64,000 nucleotides of DNA, taken from the NCBI GenBank assembly GCA_943349825.1, contig CALQZQ010000002.1:62001-126000 (forward strand). The letters run 5' to 3'. The notes below the pieces were generated by a model. The model worked only from the letters and a program-made list of their open reading frames with translations. It ran no database searches and was not told where the DNA came from. This DNA is from Candidatus Peribacteria bacterium. GTDB lineage: Bacteria > Patescibacteriota > Gracilibacteria > UBA1369 > 2-02-FULL-48-14. Below are positions 8,439 to 17,023 of this stretch, in pieces (position 1 is the first letter of the stretch; the number at the start of each line of letters is the position of its first letter). Both the position numbers and the translations under genes were made by a program.

Positions 8439-9439
8439 AGCACTTTTGGACCCTTCTACTCCTCCTCACCATCCCTTTTTCTGTGTGGAGTGCATCTGCA
8501 TCAGCAAGCGGGGAAGGAGCTGCGCCTCTAATGGAAGGCTGGGTGAGCAAAACACCGGCCGAAAAAAACGAAATCAACCTGCTGATGACCGGCGACGTGA
8601 TGCTGGATCGCTACATCGACACGCTGCGCAGCCGTGCCCTGGCCGACCAAGATTCTGCCAACGATCAATTCCCTTTCACCCACATGCCGGAAGTCATCCA
8701 GGCGGTGAAGGATAAGCTGCAAACAGACACTCTCGATTTTGTGATGGCCAATTTAGAAGGACCCATTACGGATTCCAGCTACGTGAACAATGGCACGGCC
8801 ATGATTTTCAACTTCAAGCCCACGGTGGTGGATCTACTCAAAAACGCAGGCTTCACTACTTTCAACATGGCCAACAATCACGAGCTGGACATGGGAGCCT
8901 CCGGCCCCCAGAAAACCCACGATTACCTGGCTGCCGCCGGAATGGACGCATTTGGTCACCCGGACACGCCGAACGGGCCTTACAGTTTTATTTCCTACGA
9001 AGTGAATGGCATCAAAATCGGGTTGCTCGGTTTCAACGACGCCGTCCTACACCTGGACGTGCCCGCCGCTGTTGCCAAAATCAAAGAAGTGGATCCACAG
9101 GTAGACGTGCTCTTGCTCGCCATCCACTGGGGCATTGAATACGAACCCACCGCTCGCGACTCCGTTGTAGAAAAAGCTCACCAATTTATCGATGCCGGTG
9201 TGGACTTCATTTGGGGAACTCATCCGCACGTGGTCCAAAATAACGAACTCTACAACGACAAATGGGTTTACTATTCTCTCGGCAACTTTGTCTTCGACCA
9301 ATACTGGTCTGAAGAAACGCAAAAAGGCCTGGTCCTAGGCCTCAAAATCCAGAAACAAGAAGACGGCAGCCTCCTCTACACTCCAGCCGAAGTCCCAGTA
9401 GACCTCATCGACGGGGGAGAGCCTAAGCCTCAGCTTTAG
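8435..9439 (+). CDS. CapA/PgsA-like metallophosphatase-fold protein, exported
   Basis: CapA family (poly-gamma-glutamate synthesis/capsule type) protein with a calcineurin-like metallophosphoesterase fold. A cleavable signal peptide spans about residues 1-25. Metal-binding type segments are TGDVMLDR, ANLEGPI, NMANNHELDMG and WGTHPHVVQ. Length 334 is typical. Such proteins are found in capsule operons but also singly in many genomes, and no other capsule gene is adjacent, so the substrate is unknown. It overlaps rlmH by 4 bp and the convergent lipoprotein gene by 17 bp. Confidence 0.88.
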   Translation: MKHFWTLLLLLTIPFSVWSASASASGEGAAPLMEGWVSKTPAEKNEINLLMTGDVMLDRYIDTLRSRALADQDSANDQFPFTHMPEVIQAVKDKLQTDTLDFVMANLEGPITDSSYVNNGTAMIFNFKPTVVDLLKNAGFTTFNMANNHELDMGASGPQKTHDYLAAAGMDAFGHPDTPNGPYSFISYEVNGIKIGLLGFNDAVLHLDVPAAVAKIKEVDPQVDVLLLAIHWGIEYEPTARDSVVEKAHQFIDAGVDFIWGTHPHVVQNNELYNDKWVYYSLGNFVFDQYWSEETQKGLVLGLKIQKQEDGSLLYTPAEVPVDLIDGGEPKPQL

Positions 9440-9875
9440 GGTTTTCTGTTCGGAAATAAACAGCCGTGCATCCGGCTTGTTCAGAGACACTGCAAGTCCA
9501 TCGCCCCGCCGGTAGTTCGCCTGCTCTGCTTGTATTGTCCAAAGCCGCCTGAGCAAGGAGACGGATGTCAGACTGACGACCTCGAACTTGAGTTTGATTT
9601 CCCTGAGTGTCCAGAAGAAGCCCAGCAGCCTCCATTGAAGCCCTGAGTTTTTTTGCAAAAGCTTTATTTTCGGCAAAATCAGCCCCAAAATAGGTCCAAA
9701 TCACTCCCAAATCTTCGAGATGACCTGCATCCGGGATCATTCGCCCTAAAACTTCCTCGGGAAGGGGTTGAAGTGCACTGGTATCGACACTCTCTTCTCC
9801 AGTAGGTATGCATGCTCCAAGTGGTAGGAGCATGGCACCACAGAGCAGGTCACGGCGACTTAGATTTGAATCCAT
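9423..9875 (-). CDS. Putative lipoprotein with twin-arginine-like signal, 150 aa
   Basis: The N-terminus reads SRRDLLCGAMLLPLGAC: a twin-arginine pair before a short hydrophobic stretch ending in a lipobox (LGAC), which suggests a Tat- or Sec-exported lipoprotein. The mature part is acidic, about 125 residues, and contains two cysteines (WTCSVSEQAGC) that could form a disulfide. No family recognised. It follows the 148-aa gene after only 8 bp, so the two probably form one transcript. Confidence 0.65.
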   Translation of the reverse strand: MDSNLSRRDLLCGAMLLPLGACIPTGEESVDTSALQPLPEEVLGRMIPDAGHLEDLGVIWTYFGADFAENKAFAKKLRASMEAAGLLLDTQGNQTQVRGRQSDIRLLAQAALDNTSRAGELPAGRWTCSVSEQAGCTAVYFRTENPKAEA

Positions 9876-9883
9876 AAATAAAG

Positions 9884-10330
9884 TTAATATCTAAAATCAG
9901 TGATTTGAGCCGTGACAGGGCCGTTGGGGTCAAATCCAGGCCAGCTAAAACTAGCCTCGTGGCGGCTCACAGTGACATCCAACAAGTGATTAGCGGTAGC
10001 TCGAGTCACGGAAGGATTGTTGAGGAGAAAAGCCAACATCTTATGAAGCACCTCTCTTACCGGCTCTGTAAAAGGCCCATCACCTCGAGAATACAAGTCG
10101 TACTGAGGAGCACTGGGATCTACTAATCTGCCTTCCACCACCAAGTAGTAGCGATCTTTTACCCGTTGAGATATTTCACCTGGAGTGTAGGCCATTACGG
10201 GATGAGCCCTAAAAACAACCCGTCGAGGGGGTTCTAAGGGCGGGGGGGTGCCATTAAAATGAGGTCCAGAGCTTTGAGTGCGACCTCTTGCCTGATCGTC
10301 GATGAAATCATCCAGAGCGGTACGGCCCAT
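9884..10330 (-). CDS. Hypothetical protein, 148 aa
   Basis: Soluble protein with a proline-rich N-terminal section (NGTPPPLEPPRR) and a mixed alpha/beta remainder (YYLVVEGRLVDPSAPQYDLYSRGDG). No known motif, signal peptide or membrane segment. First gene of a two-gene minus-strand unit with the lipoprotein at 9423. It is divergent from the beta-CASP gene across 62 bp that contain AT-rich promoter-like sequence. Confidence 0.6.
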   Translation of the reverse strand: MGRTALDDFIDDQARGRTQSSGPHFNGTPPPLEPPRRVVFRAHPVMAYTPGEISQRVKDRYYLVVEGRLVDPSAPQYDLYSRGDGPFTEPVREVLHKMLAFLLNNPSVTRATANHLLDVTVSRHEASFSWPGFDPNGPVTAQITDFRY

Positions 10331-10392
10331 AACCTTATTGTTAAAAAACCTGTTAAGTGATATAATTTAGAGAATAATTCACACAATTTCAA

Positions 10393-11796
10393 ATGAAACT
10401 GCATTTCTACGGTGCGGATAGGGAAGTTACAGGGTCACGTCATCTCCTGGAGGTGAACGGCAAAAAGATCCTGCTCGACTGCGGAATGTTCCAAGGCCGA
10501 CGTACCGAAGAGCGCGACAAGAATCGCGATTTTGTTTTTGATGTGAAAACCGTAGACGCTGTGATTGTTTCCCATGCGCACATCGACCACTCCGGGAACC
10601 TTCCCAACCTGGTAAAACAAGGTTTCAACGGGCCTATTTACTGCACGCATCCCACCACCGATTTGCTCGATTTCATGCTCATGGACAGTGGCTTCATTCA
10701 AGAAAAAGAAGTCGAATACATCAATGAAAAAAAGAAACTCTCCGGAGAAGAACTCGTGGAGCCCGTCTACACCACGGAAGACGTGAAAAAAGTACTACCG
10801 ATGATCAAGGGTCTTGCTTACGAGGAAGAATTCAAACTCTTCGGTACCGACGACATCATCGTGAAACTCCATGAAGCCGGACATATTTTAGGATCCGCCA
10901 TCATCGAGCTCATCATCAAAGACCAAGACGACGGCAAAACCAAGCGCTTCGCCTTCACCGGAGATCTCGGACGTAAATTCATGCCGCTGATCAAAGATCC
11001 CGTGCAAATTGAAGACGTAGACACGCTCGTGATGGAATCCACTTACGGAAATCGTCTGCACGATTCTTTGGAGGAAGCGGAAGCCAAGCTTGCGGAAATC
11101 ATCAAAACCACGGCCGCACGTGGAGGAAAAATCCTCATTCCCGCTTTCTCACTCGGACGCACTCAAGAAATCATCTACTCCATCCATGAACTCATGGACA
11201 AGAACATGATCCCTTCGCTTCCCGTTTATGTGGATTCTCCCCTGTCCGTGAACCTCACCGATGTGTTCCGCCGCAATCTGTCGGAAATGGATGAAGACAC
11301 AGCCAAAGCCTTCCTCAACGAACACGAAGATCCGTTCCGTTTTGAACAGCTCAAATACATTTCTTCCGTGGACGAATCCAAGGCGCTCAACAATCACAAC
11401 GGCCCTTGCATCATCATTTCTTCCTCAGGAATGTGTGAACACGGTCGCATTTTGCACCACATCAAAAATTCCATCGAAGATCACCGCAACACGCTGCTCA
11501 TCGTCGGCTTCCAGGCTCAAAACACCCTCGGTCGCAAACTCGTAGAAAAGATGAATCCGGTGAACGTTTTCGGAAAGCCTTACGAAGTGCGCTTCGAAAT
11601 CAAAATCATGAACGCGTACTCCGCGCATGCCGATCGCACGGATCTCATTGAATACGCTACCAAGGCCAAAGTGAAGGGCAAAATCATCCTGGTGCACGGC
11701 GAAGAACAAGCCGCACTGGACCTACAAAAGTCTCTGCAAGACGCAGGCATTAAGGATGTGCTGGTCCCTTCATTTGGAGAAACCGTTGAGCTCTAA
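10393..11796 (+). CDS. Metallo-beta-lactamase/beta-CASP RNA-processing nuclease
   Basis: MBL-fold nuclease of the CPSF/YSH1-like (COG1236) group expected to cut RNA. The zinc-binding motif SHAHIDHSGNLP lies near residue 56, and HEAGHILGSA and FTGDLG supply further ligands. The beta-CASP insertion shows LIPAFSLGRTQEI and IISSSGMCEHGRI, and the C-terminal AYSAHADRTDL contains the last His. 467 residues is typical for the bacterial single-subunit form without KH domains. The 3' end overlaps the Nudix gene by 47 bp in antisense. Whether it acts as an exo- or endonuclease cannot be told here. Confidence 0.92.
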   Translation: MKLHFYGADREVTGSRHLLEVNGKKILLDCGMFQGRRTEERDKNRDFVFDVKTVDAVIVSHAHIDHSGNLPNLVKQGFNGPIYCTHPTTDLLDFMLMDSGFIQEKEVEYINEKKKLSGEELVEPVYTTEDVKKVLPMIKGLAYEEEFKLFGTDDIIVKLHEAGHILGSAIIELIIKDQDDGKTKRFAFTGDLGRKFMPLIKDPVQIEDVDTLVMESTYGNRLHDSLEEAEAKLAEIIKTTAARGGKILIPAFSLGRTQEIIYSIHELMDKNMIPSLPVYVDSPLSVNLTDVFRRNLSEMDEDTAKAFLNEHEDPFRFEQLKYISSVDESKALNNHNGPCIIISSSGMCEHGRILHHIKNSIEDHRNTLLIVGFQAQNTLGRKLVEKMNPVNVFGKPYEVRFEIKIMNAYSAHADRTDLIEYATKAKVKGKIILVHGEEQAALDLQKSLQDAGIKDVLVPSFGETVEL

Positions 11797-12319
11797 GCAG
11801 CCCAATCACACTCAGTGCATCGTGGACCTTTCCTTCGTCCACCAGTTTTAGCGCTTCTTCAAAAGGCACCCACATCACGTCCAGGTTTTCGTCCACGTCG
11901 GGGGCGTTTTCTCCTACAGTCAAACCCTGCGCCAGGAATACATAACTTTCCTGCGTGCTCTTCGAACATTCGATCAAATATTTCCCCAGCGGAGTCCATT
12001 CAGTAGCGCTCGCTCCTGCTTCTTCCATCAGCTCGCGTTTGCCCGTCACCAGCGGATCTTCGCCTTCCTCGCGCGTACCGGCGGGGAGCTCCCACGTGAA
12101 CATTTTAACGGGATAACGCCACTGGCCCACCAGCGCCACTTCGCCCTTGTCGTTGAGCGCCACCATCGCCACACCGCTCGCCACATCCGTGTAACTGTAG
12201 TCTTTTTCAATGCCATTCACTTGCACTGTGTCACGGTAAAAATTCACATACAAACGTGAATGCATGAGCTCGTGCGTCAGCGTGGTGAAGGGATTTTTTC
12301 CGCTAGGAAGCTCCATCAT
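11750..12319 (-). CDS. Nudix hydrolase, ADP-ribose pyrophosphatase type
   Basis: Hydrolyses nucleoside-diphosphate-linked substrates, most likely ADP-ribose, to mononucleotides. The complete Nudix box GTREEGEDPLVTGKRELMEEAG (Gx5Ex7REUxEExGU) is present near residues 83-104. Length 189 fits NudF-like enzymes. The start overlaps the stop of the upstream ABC-F gene by 4 bp, suggesting translational coupling, and the 3' end overlaps the convergent beta-CASP gene by 47 bp. Confidence 0.92.
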   Translation of the reverse strand: MMELPSGKNPFTTLTHELMHSRLYVNFYRDTVQVNGIEKDYSYTDVASGVAMVALNDKGEVALVGQWRYPVKMFTWELPAGTREEGEDPLVTGKRELMEEAGASATEWTPLGKYLIECSKSTQESYVFLAQGLTVGENAPDVDENLDVMWVPFEEALKLVDEGKVHDALSVIGLLRAQRFLQMKGPAHP

Positions 12320-13740
12320 TTGAGAGTGAGAGTGCGTGTGATTCCTATTTTACTCACAAAATAGCTGTCATGGGAAATGATCACCATCGCTACGTCTTGT
12401 TCCAGCAAAAATCGTTCCAAATCTTCACGCAAGAAAATATCGAGGTGATTCGTAGGCTCATCGAGCAAGAGCAAGTCCGGTTTATTCGTGAGCAAAATCG
12501 CAAATTCCAAACGACGTTGTTGCCCGTAACTCAGCTTCTTTATTTTCTCGTCGATCAGCTCAGCAGGGAAGAGATAGCCCGCCAAAATATTGCGCGTGTG
12601 AGTGTGATCAAAAATCGTCCAGCGCCCGAATTCTTCGAGCACCGTGGCCTCCGGATTGAGCTGAGAAAATTGTTTCAAATAACCCACTTTCACTTTTTCG
12701 CGCGCCTGCCGTGTGCCCACAAAATCTTTGTCTTCACCGCACAAAATCTGCAGCAGCGTGGTTTTTCCGCTGCCGTTTGGTCCACGCAAAAGCACACGTT
12801 CTCCGCTCGCAATTTTCAAATCCACGCCCTCCAGCAAATGCTTCTCACCAAAACTTTTGCGCTCAATTTTCAGGTTCAAAACCGTTCCTGCCTGCGCCGA
12901 AGCGAGGTCGCGCATCCGCACACGCGGGTCGGGCACGGGCTCGGGCGGCGCTTTCTTTTCCAAACGCTCCAGCGCCTTTTTCTTCTGCGCCACGGTCGCC
13001 GTAAATTTGTATTTAGGATGGTTCGCATTCTCGGCCAGCCACTCTTCCAGCTCCGTCACTTCACGCTGGCTAAACTCGTGCGCCGCCAACATTTTCTGGT
13101 ACCGATCGTAACGCTCCACCAAGAATTGATCGTACTTGCAGCCATAAATTTCAATGCTGTGCCGGGGCGTGATCTCCCAAATTTGGTTCGCCACCGCATT
13201 GATGAAATGCCGATCATGGGACACAAAGGCCACCGTCCCGTTGAAGCCCGTGATGAAGCCCTGTAGCCACGCGATACTTTCTTGATCCAAATGATTCGTG
13301 GGCTCATCCAAGAGTAAAATCGTAGGGTCCTGCAGCAAAAGTTCCGCGAGCCCAATTCTCACTCGCTGGCCTCCGCTCAGTTTATTCAGTTCCACCAAAG
13401 CGATCTCCGGCGCGAGCCCCAACTCTTCGTACACCATGTCGATTTTATAACTCATCCATTCTTCTTCGAGTTTGCTCTCCAAATACGCACCCACCAGCAT
13501 CGTTTCATCCGGAAAATTAATGTCCTGGTGCAAATGCGAGATCACTTCGTGCGAACAATTCACTGCTCCAGCCGAAGGCTCCAACTCGCCCTTCAAAAGC
13601 TTAATGAGCGTGGACTTCCCACACCCATTTTTACCCACAATCGCCACACGCTTCTTCGCGCTGCTGTCCAGCGACAGATCCACGTTTTCAAACAGTGTGC
13701 CACTGGGGCCTTCGTAACCGAGTTGTCGAGTGATGAGCAT
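12316..13740 (-). CDS. ABC-F family ATPase
   Basis: Soluble tandem-ATPase protein without membrane domains. ABC-F proteins act on the ribosome E site as translation factors or antibiotic-protection proteins. Two Walker A sites (GKNGCGKST, GPNGSGKTT), two signature motifs (LSGGQR, LSYGQQRR) and two Walker B/H-loop regions (LLLDEPTNHLD twice) are visible. The inter-domain linker is rich in Lys/Glu (KKKALERLEKKAPP). At 474 residues it is shorter than EttA/Uup (about 550) and lacks a C-terminal extension. It is upstream of and overlaps the Nudix gene. Confidence 0.93.
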   Translation of the reverse strand: MLITRQLGYEGPSGTLFENVDLSLDSSAKKRVAIVGKNGCGKSTLIKLLKGELEPSAGAVNCSHEVISHLHQDINFPDETMLVGAYLESKLEEEWMSYKIDMVYEELGLAPEIALVELNKLSGGQRVRIGLAELLLQDPTILLLDEPTNHLDQESIAWLQGFITGFNGTVAFVSHDRHFINAVANQIWEITPRHSIEIYGCKYDQFLVERYDRYQKMLAAHEFSQREVTELEEWLAENANHPKYKFTATVAQKKKALERLEKKAPPEPVPDPRVRMRDLASAQAGTVLNLKIERKSFGEKHLLEGVDLKIASGERVLLRGPNGSGKTTLLQILCGEDKDFVGTRQAREKVKVGYLKQFSQLNPEATVLEEFGRWTIFDHTHTRNILAGYLFPAELIDEKIKKLSYGQQRRLEFAILLTNKPDLLLLDEPTNHLDIFLREDLERFLLEQDVAMVIISHDSYFVSKIGITRTLTLK

Positions 13741-13791
13741 AAAAGTGGAAAATTTTCCCAGAGTGTACTATACTTTCCCTCTTTAACGAAT

Positions 13792-14595
13792 ATGGAAAAC
13801 CCAATACTGGATCAACTCTGGGAAGAAGCCTTGAAAAGGGGTCAATACCTCGATGAAGTCAACATCTTAAGGGCCCAGGGGCGAAAACCGGCTCTCAACC
13901 CACACCCGTTGTGGCTGGAAGTCCGCGCAGCCGCACTGAAAGAAAGGAGAGAGGGGCTGAGTGAGGAACACGAAGTTCATGCCAAGGTCCTTGAGACATT
14001 GGGTACTCTTTTGACGGGCAGAAAGCTCACGGATCTTTTCTCAGGAGAATCCTTAGTGCCATTGGCTCTCCTGATGGATGGAAAAATCGACCGGGTGAAC
14101 CTTCTGGACAGCGGGGAAAGCAACGCCCCTCAAATCGCCCAGCACCTCATTCAAAAGTTCAAATTGACCGGCGCTACCCTAGACAAAACAAAAGTTCCAT
14201 CCCTAGATTTACGCCCATTCCTCCGCAAATCATCTCAAGTCACCATCATCAATTCAGGTTTGGTGCTTCCTCCAGAGCTCCGCAGACCCGACTTAGCCAC
14301 GATGAGTCCCCAAGAACAAAATAACCCGCGCCTATTTCGAGCCCGCCATTTAACAGTTGCTCCCACCAGTCCCATCCACCGGTGGAGCGGGGTGCTGAAT
14401 GGACTGGACGATTGCCGTGCGGGGACCGTACTTCACGCTTTTGACGCGCCCTTTCATCCGGCAGACGACAAAGCGCTTCACGACTACTTAGCGGCAGAAA
14501 CCAAACAAGCGCGAGGTGGCTGGGAAATCGTGCAAGAAAGGAAAATAGAAGAAGAGTTAAACCTCTGGCACTTCCAGTTGGAAAAGAGGAATTGA
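13792..14595 (+). CDS. Hypothetical protein, 267 aa
   Basis: The ORF track extends to 13528, but that part is antisense to the ABC-F gene. The ATG at 13792 lies just downstream of a TATACT -10 box (13769-13774), so I take it as the start. Soluble, no recognised motif. The C-terminal third contains a conserved-looking CRAGTVLHAFDAPFHPADDKALHDYL. An 8-nt gap separates its stop from the ncRNA promoter at 14600. The -10 region contains AGTGTACTA, identical to one arm of the Trp-type operator at 56586, but only as a half-site. Confidence 0.65.
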   Translation: MENPILDQLWEEALKRGQYLDEVNILRAQGRKPALNPHPLWLEVRAAALKERREGLSEEHEVHAKVLETLGTLLTGRKLTDLFSGESLVPLALLMDGKIDRVNLLDSGESNAPQIAQHLIQKFKLTGATLDKTKVPSLDLRPFLRKSSQVTIINSGLVLPPELRRPDLATMSPQEQNNPRLFRARHLTVAPTSPIHRWSGVLNGLDDCRAGTVLHAFDAPFHPADDKALHDYLAAETKQARGGWEIVQERKIEEELNLWHFQLEKRN

Positions 14596-14599
14596 GTAC

Positions 14600-14628
14600 T
14601 TGCACAAAACAACGAATCATGCTACAAT
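14600..14628 (+). promoter_or_regulatory. Strong sigma70-type promoter of the tandem ncRNA
   Basis: TTGCAC and TACAAT are separated by exactly 17 nt. The -10 box is flanked by an imperfect inverted repeat (AACGAATCAT at 14611 and ATGATGTTCGTT at 14632), a possible operator. Transcription would start near 14635, with no plausible coding frame downstream on this strand. Confidence 0.75.
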
Positions 14629-14660
14629 AGTATGATGTTCGTTGAAAATACGTCTGATCC

Positions 14661-14993
14661 CGCTAGAAACTTGGTGTCAACCGGGTCGTAAGAAGCCACG
14701 CCGTCTCACGACGCTCCCTGACTCTTTACTGCCCAATACGCCCCAAGTTTCATAGCCCAAGTAAGCCTGCTTCCTTACACCACCTAGAGTGTATCGGGGC
14801 ACTATCACCTCATTTTTTCCCTTGGTACGTACTTCGGTACGTTGTGGAAAGAAAAAAGGAATAGACAGATCGCGAAAAGAAAAATCACGCTTCGGTGTGG
14901 TTCTCCTTCTAGCAAGAGACACCTCCAGTGATGGATATGTATTCAACTCTAAACTCTTATCTGATGCTGAACGGACTATGGAACATTAGGGCG
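14661..14993 (+). repeat. ncRNA domain copy 1
   Basis: 333 nt from CGCTAGAAACTTGGTGTCAA to CATTAGGGCG, direct repeat of 15016-15352. Near-identical sequence at both ends and around GACAGATCGCGAAAAGAAAAA. Divergent centre with a TACGTAC-TTCG-GTACG hairpin. It lacks a T-tract at its end, so it is not terminated separately. Confidence 0.8.
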
Positions 14994-15015
14994 TTATCCG
15001 CCCCTTGAAATCTCA

Positions 15016-15352
15016 CGCTAGAAACTTGGTGTCAACCGGGTCGTAAAGATCTGGAAACGCTGGTCCCGCAAGGGCACGTCGTTCCCACGCCTTCTTTATT
15101 GCCCAATTACGCCCCAAGTTTCATAGCCCCAGTAAGCCTGGTTTACACGTCTTCCCAAAGCAGTGTGGGCCACTAGGACCTCGTTTTTCTTCAGGGACTG
15201 AGAGAAGAAAGAAAAAGGCTTAGACAGATCGCGAAAAGAAAAATCATGCTTCGGTGTGATTCTCCTTCTAGCAAGAGACATTTCCAGTGATGGTATGTAC
15301 TTCAACTTTAAACTCTTATCTGATGCTGAACCGACTATGAAACATTAGGGCG
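15016..15352 (+). repeat. ncRNA domain copy 2
   Basis: 337 nt, second copy of the element. It shares the 5' block, the long-range GAAACTTGG/CCAAGTTTC helix, the TTCG hairpin and the 3' block CTTATCTGATGCTGAAC. The apical sequences of several hairpins differ from copy 1. A T8 tract follows directly and is the likely transcript end. Confidence 0.8.
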
Positions 15353-15364
15353 TTTTTTTTGTGC

Positions 15365-16303
15365 TCAAGCTTTAGATAGAGCGGCCTCTCTTTTGATGTG
15401 AGCCTTTGATTTCCAGTAGAACAGAACCACTATCGCAAAGGTGACAACCGGAGAGAACCATTCAGGGATATGTAAGCCGAAGGCGTGTCCAATCATCACA
15501 CTTCCAAGCACCAGAATGGAATACATCGCACCATTTTTTAGATAGAGGTATTTTTTGATTCGTTCCACGTTCCCAACAGTGATTTGGCGCACCACAATGG
15601 CTCCCAGCCCATTTCCAAGCAAGATCAGCGGGACAGACAAAGTGAATGCAAATGCTCCCAGCACTCCATCAATAGAGAAGGTCGCGTCGATCACCTCCAG
15701 GTACATGATTTTGCTCAGATCACTCATGCCACTGGCTCCGGAAAGCATTTGTGACTCGGCTTTCTCGGCATTTTCTTTGAACCCATGAGTAATGAAAAAA
15801 GCGGTGGATCCAATCACGGCTCCAAAAGCCATAACGGGATTTTCTTTAAGGGCAAACCACACCAGCACGCTCAGCACAATGGACACCACGGCGTAAAACC
15901 AAACCCCTTGTGCATGGAAAAATTTCTCCCCTTTGATCCCATAGTTTTTGGGTTCCAAAAAGAGCCAATGGAAGAACAAAAATACAAGAAAAGTACCTCC
16001 TCCGGCCATCAAGATAGGAGCCGCGGTTTCAATAGCGGTGATGACCGCGGGGTCACTACTGAAGGTAGCGGTCAGCGAACCGATGAAACCCAGCGAAGGC
16101 ACGGTGGCCCAAACAATCACCCACGGCAACAGTCCACGAACCATAAAAACGGCGATCAAAATTCCCCAGAACAAAAACCAGCGACGAGCCTTGGCACTCA
16201 TGGTGTGCAAGACTTCCGCATTGATGATGGCGTTGTCGATGCTGCTGATCGTCTCAAAGAGACAGAGGCCTGCGACCGTCAGAAATATTGTAAACCAATC
16301 CAT
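15365..16303 (-). CDS. DUF475/TerC-like integral membrane protein
   Basis: Multi-pass inner-membrane protein of the DUF475 branch of the TerC superfamily, which has been linked to metal (manganese or tellurite) handling. 312 residues with about eight or nine hydrophobic helices. The superfamily acidic motifs are present in ETISSIDNAIINAEVL near residue 20 and EVIDATFSIDGVLGAFAFT near residue 200, where membrane-embedded acidic residues probably bind metal. The stop codon lies 5 bp beyond the T8 tract of the convergent ncRNA. Substrate unknown. Confidence 0.85.
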   Translation of the reverse strand: MDWFTIFLTVAGLCLFETISSIDNAIINAEVLHTMSAKARRWFLFWGILIAVFMVRGLLPWVIVWATVPSLGFIGSLTATFSSDPAVITAIETAAPILMAGGGTFLVFLFFHWLFLEPKNYGIKGEKFFHAQGVWFYAVVSIVLSVLVWFALKENPVMAFGAVIGSTAFFITHGFKENAEKAESQMLSGASGMSDLSKIMYLEVIDATFSIDGVLGAFAFTLSVPLILLGNGLGAIVVRQITVGNVERIKKYLYLKNGAMYSILVLGSVMIGHAFGLHIPEWFSPVVTFAIVVLFYWKSKAHIKREAALSKA

Positions 16304-16348
16304 GGCGACAATTTAGCACCCTATTCAGAGGGATGTAAAACAAAAAAA

Positions 16349-17017
16349 TTATTTTTTTGCCCACAAAAATCCCATTCGCTTGTCATACTTCGACGGCATG
16401 AGTTTTACCGTGTAGCCCTGACGCTCAAACAAATTTTTTAAATTCACAGCGCGCATGTCCGGCCCGTATTCATGGTATTCCAAAAAATATTCCGGCACCT
16501 CCCACGCAAGTGGCCCGGCCGCCGCTAAAATCTGAAACTCGGCCCCCTCCACATCCATTTTTATCAAATCACAACCGCCCATTTTTTGCAGCACTTTTCC
16601 CAGGGTCGTCGCACTGACTTTTTGCCGCTTCATCATGCCTGGATCCACCACCAGAGAGTGGTTGTGCGAATCTTCGCTCACATTCAAAACCACGGTGCCC
16701 TCAGCACCTGCAAGCGCCGCGTTCTTCGCCGTCACCCCCTCCACACGATTCACCGCCACATGCTCTTTGAGCGCTCGAAAATTCTGCTCCTCGGGCTCGT
16801 AGGCATAAATGGGCACACTCGCATTGAGCGCCCGCGCATACAAAACGAAGTAGCCTTTGTGAGCCCCCACGTCCAAAATCCCGCGCTTTGAATTTTTAAT
16901 GGTCGGCTCCACCGGCGCATATTCCCTCAGCGAAAAAATCTCCGCAAACACCGACTGATCGGCGTCCCCACGGACGTCGATTTGGTACTTAGAGTTGAGA
17001 AAGGGGACGTGTCGCAT
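16349..17017 (-). CDS. FkbM-family SAM-dependent methyltransferase
   Basis: FkbM-type methyltransferases often O-methylate sugars or other surface glycan groups. SAM-binding motif I is ILDVGAHKGYFVLYA near residue 47, the acidic loop is YAYEPEEQNF, and the family signature DLIKMDVEGAEFQILAAA lies near residue 150. 222 residues. The ATG at 17017 is used; a GTG at 17023 would abut the stop of the upstream gene. It is preceded by the hypothetical gene at 17024 on the same strand. The acceptor is unknown, but nearby SLH proteins make a surface glycan conceivable. Confidence 0.88.
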   Translation of the reverse strand: MRHVPFLNSKYQIDVRGDADQSVFAEIFSLREYAPVEPTIKNSKRGILDVGAHKGYFVLYARALNASVPIYAYEPEEQNFRALKEHVAVNRVEGVTAKNAALAGAEGTVVLNVSEDSHNHSLVVDPGMMKRQKVSATTLGKVLQKMGGCDLIKMDVEGAEFQILAAAGPLAWEVPEYFLEYHEYGPDMRAVNLKNLFERQGYTVKLMPSKYDKRMGFLWAKK

Positions 17018-17023
17018 AGGCAC

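Larger units (their letters stand above)
14635..15360 (+). ncRNA. Putative ~725-nt non-coding RNA made of two tandem structured domains
   Basis: A strong promoter (14600-14628) leads into two homologous blocks (14661-14993 and 15016-15352) ending at CATTAGGGCG followed by eight T's (15353-15360). Each block keeps the same helices: GAAACTTGG paired with CCAAGTTTC about 70-85 nt later, GTAAG...CTTAC-type and AGTG...CACT hairpins with different loops, and an 8-bp hairpin capped by TTCG. Changes between copies keep pairing: AATCACGC-TTCG-GTGTGGTT versus AATCATGC-TTCG-GTGTGATT. Single-base indels between copies argue against coding. It does not resemble RNase P RNA, tmRNA, 6S or SRP RNA as I know them. 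Confidence 0.7.

Noticed and set aside
13763-13774. AGTGTACTA at the -10 of the 13792 gene as a second TrpR-type operator
   Set aside because: Only one half-site is present, with no matching arm at the correct spacing, so it could be chance.
14950-14985. Hammerhead-ribozyme-like CTGATG...GAAC in the ncRNA 3' block
   Set aside because: The core A after CTGATG is missing, and no stem II/III arrangement fits.
14677-15305. Two similar minus-strand ORFs (89 and 69 aa) in the tandem repeat
   Set aside because: Similarity continues outside the ORFs, indels are not multiples of three, and substitutions preserve RNA hairpins. The shared peptide is a by-product of the repeated RNA.
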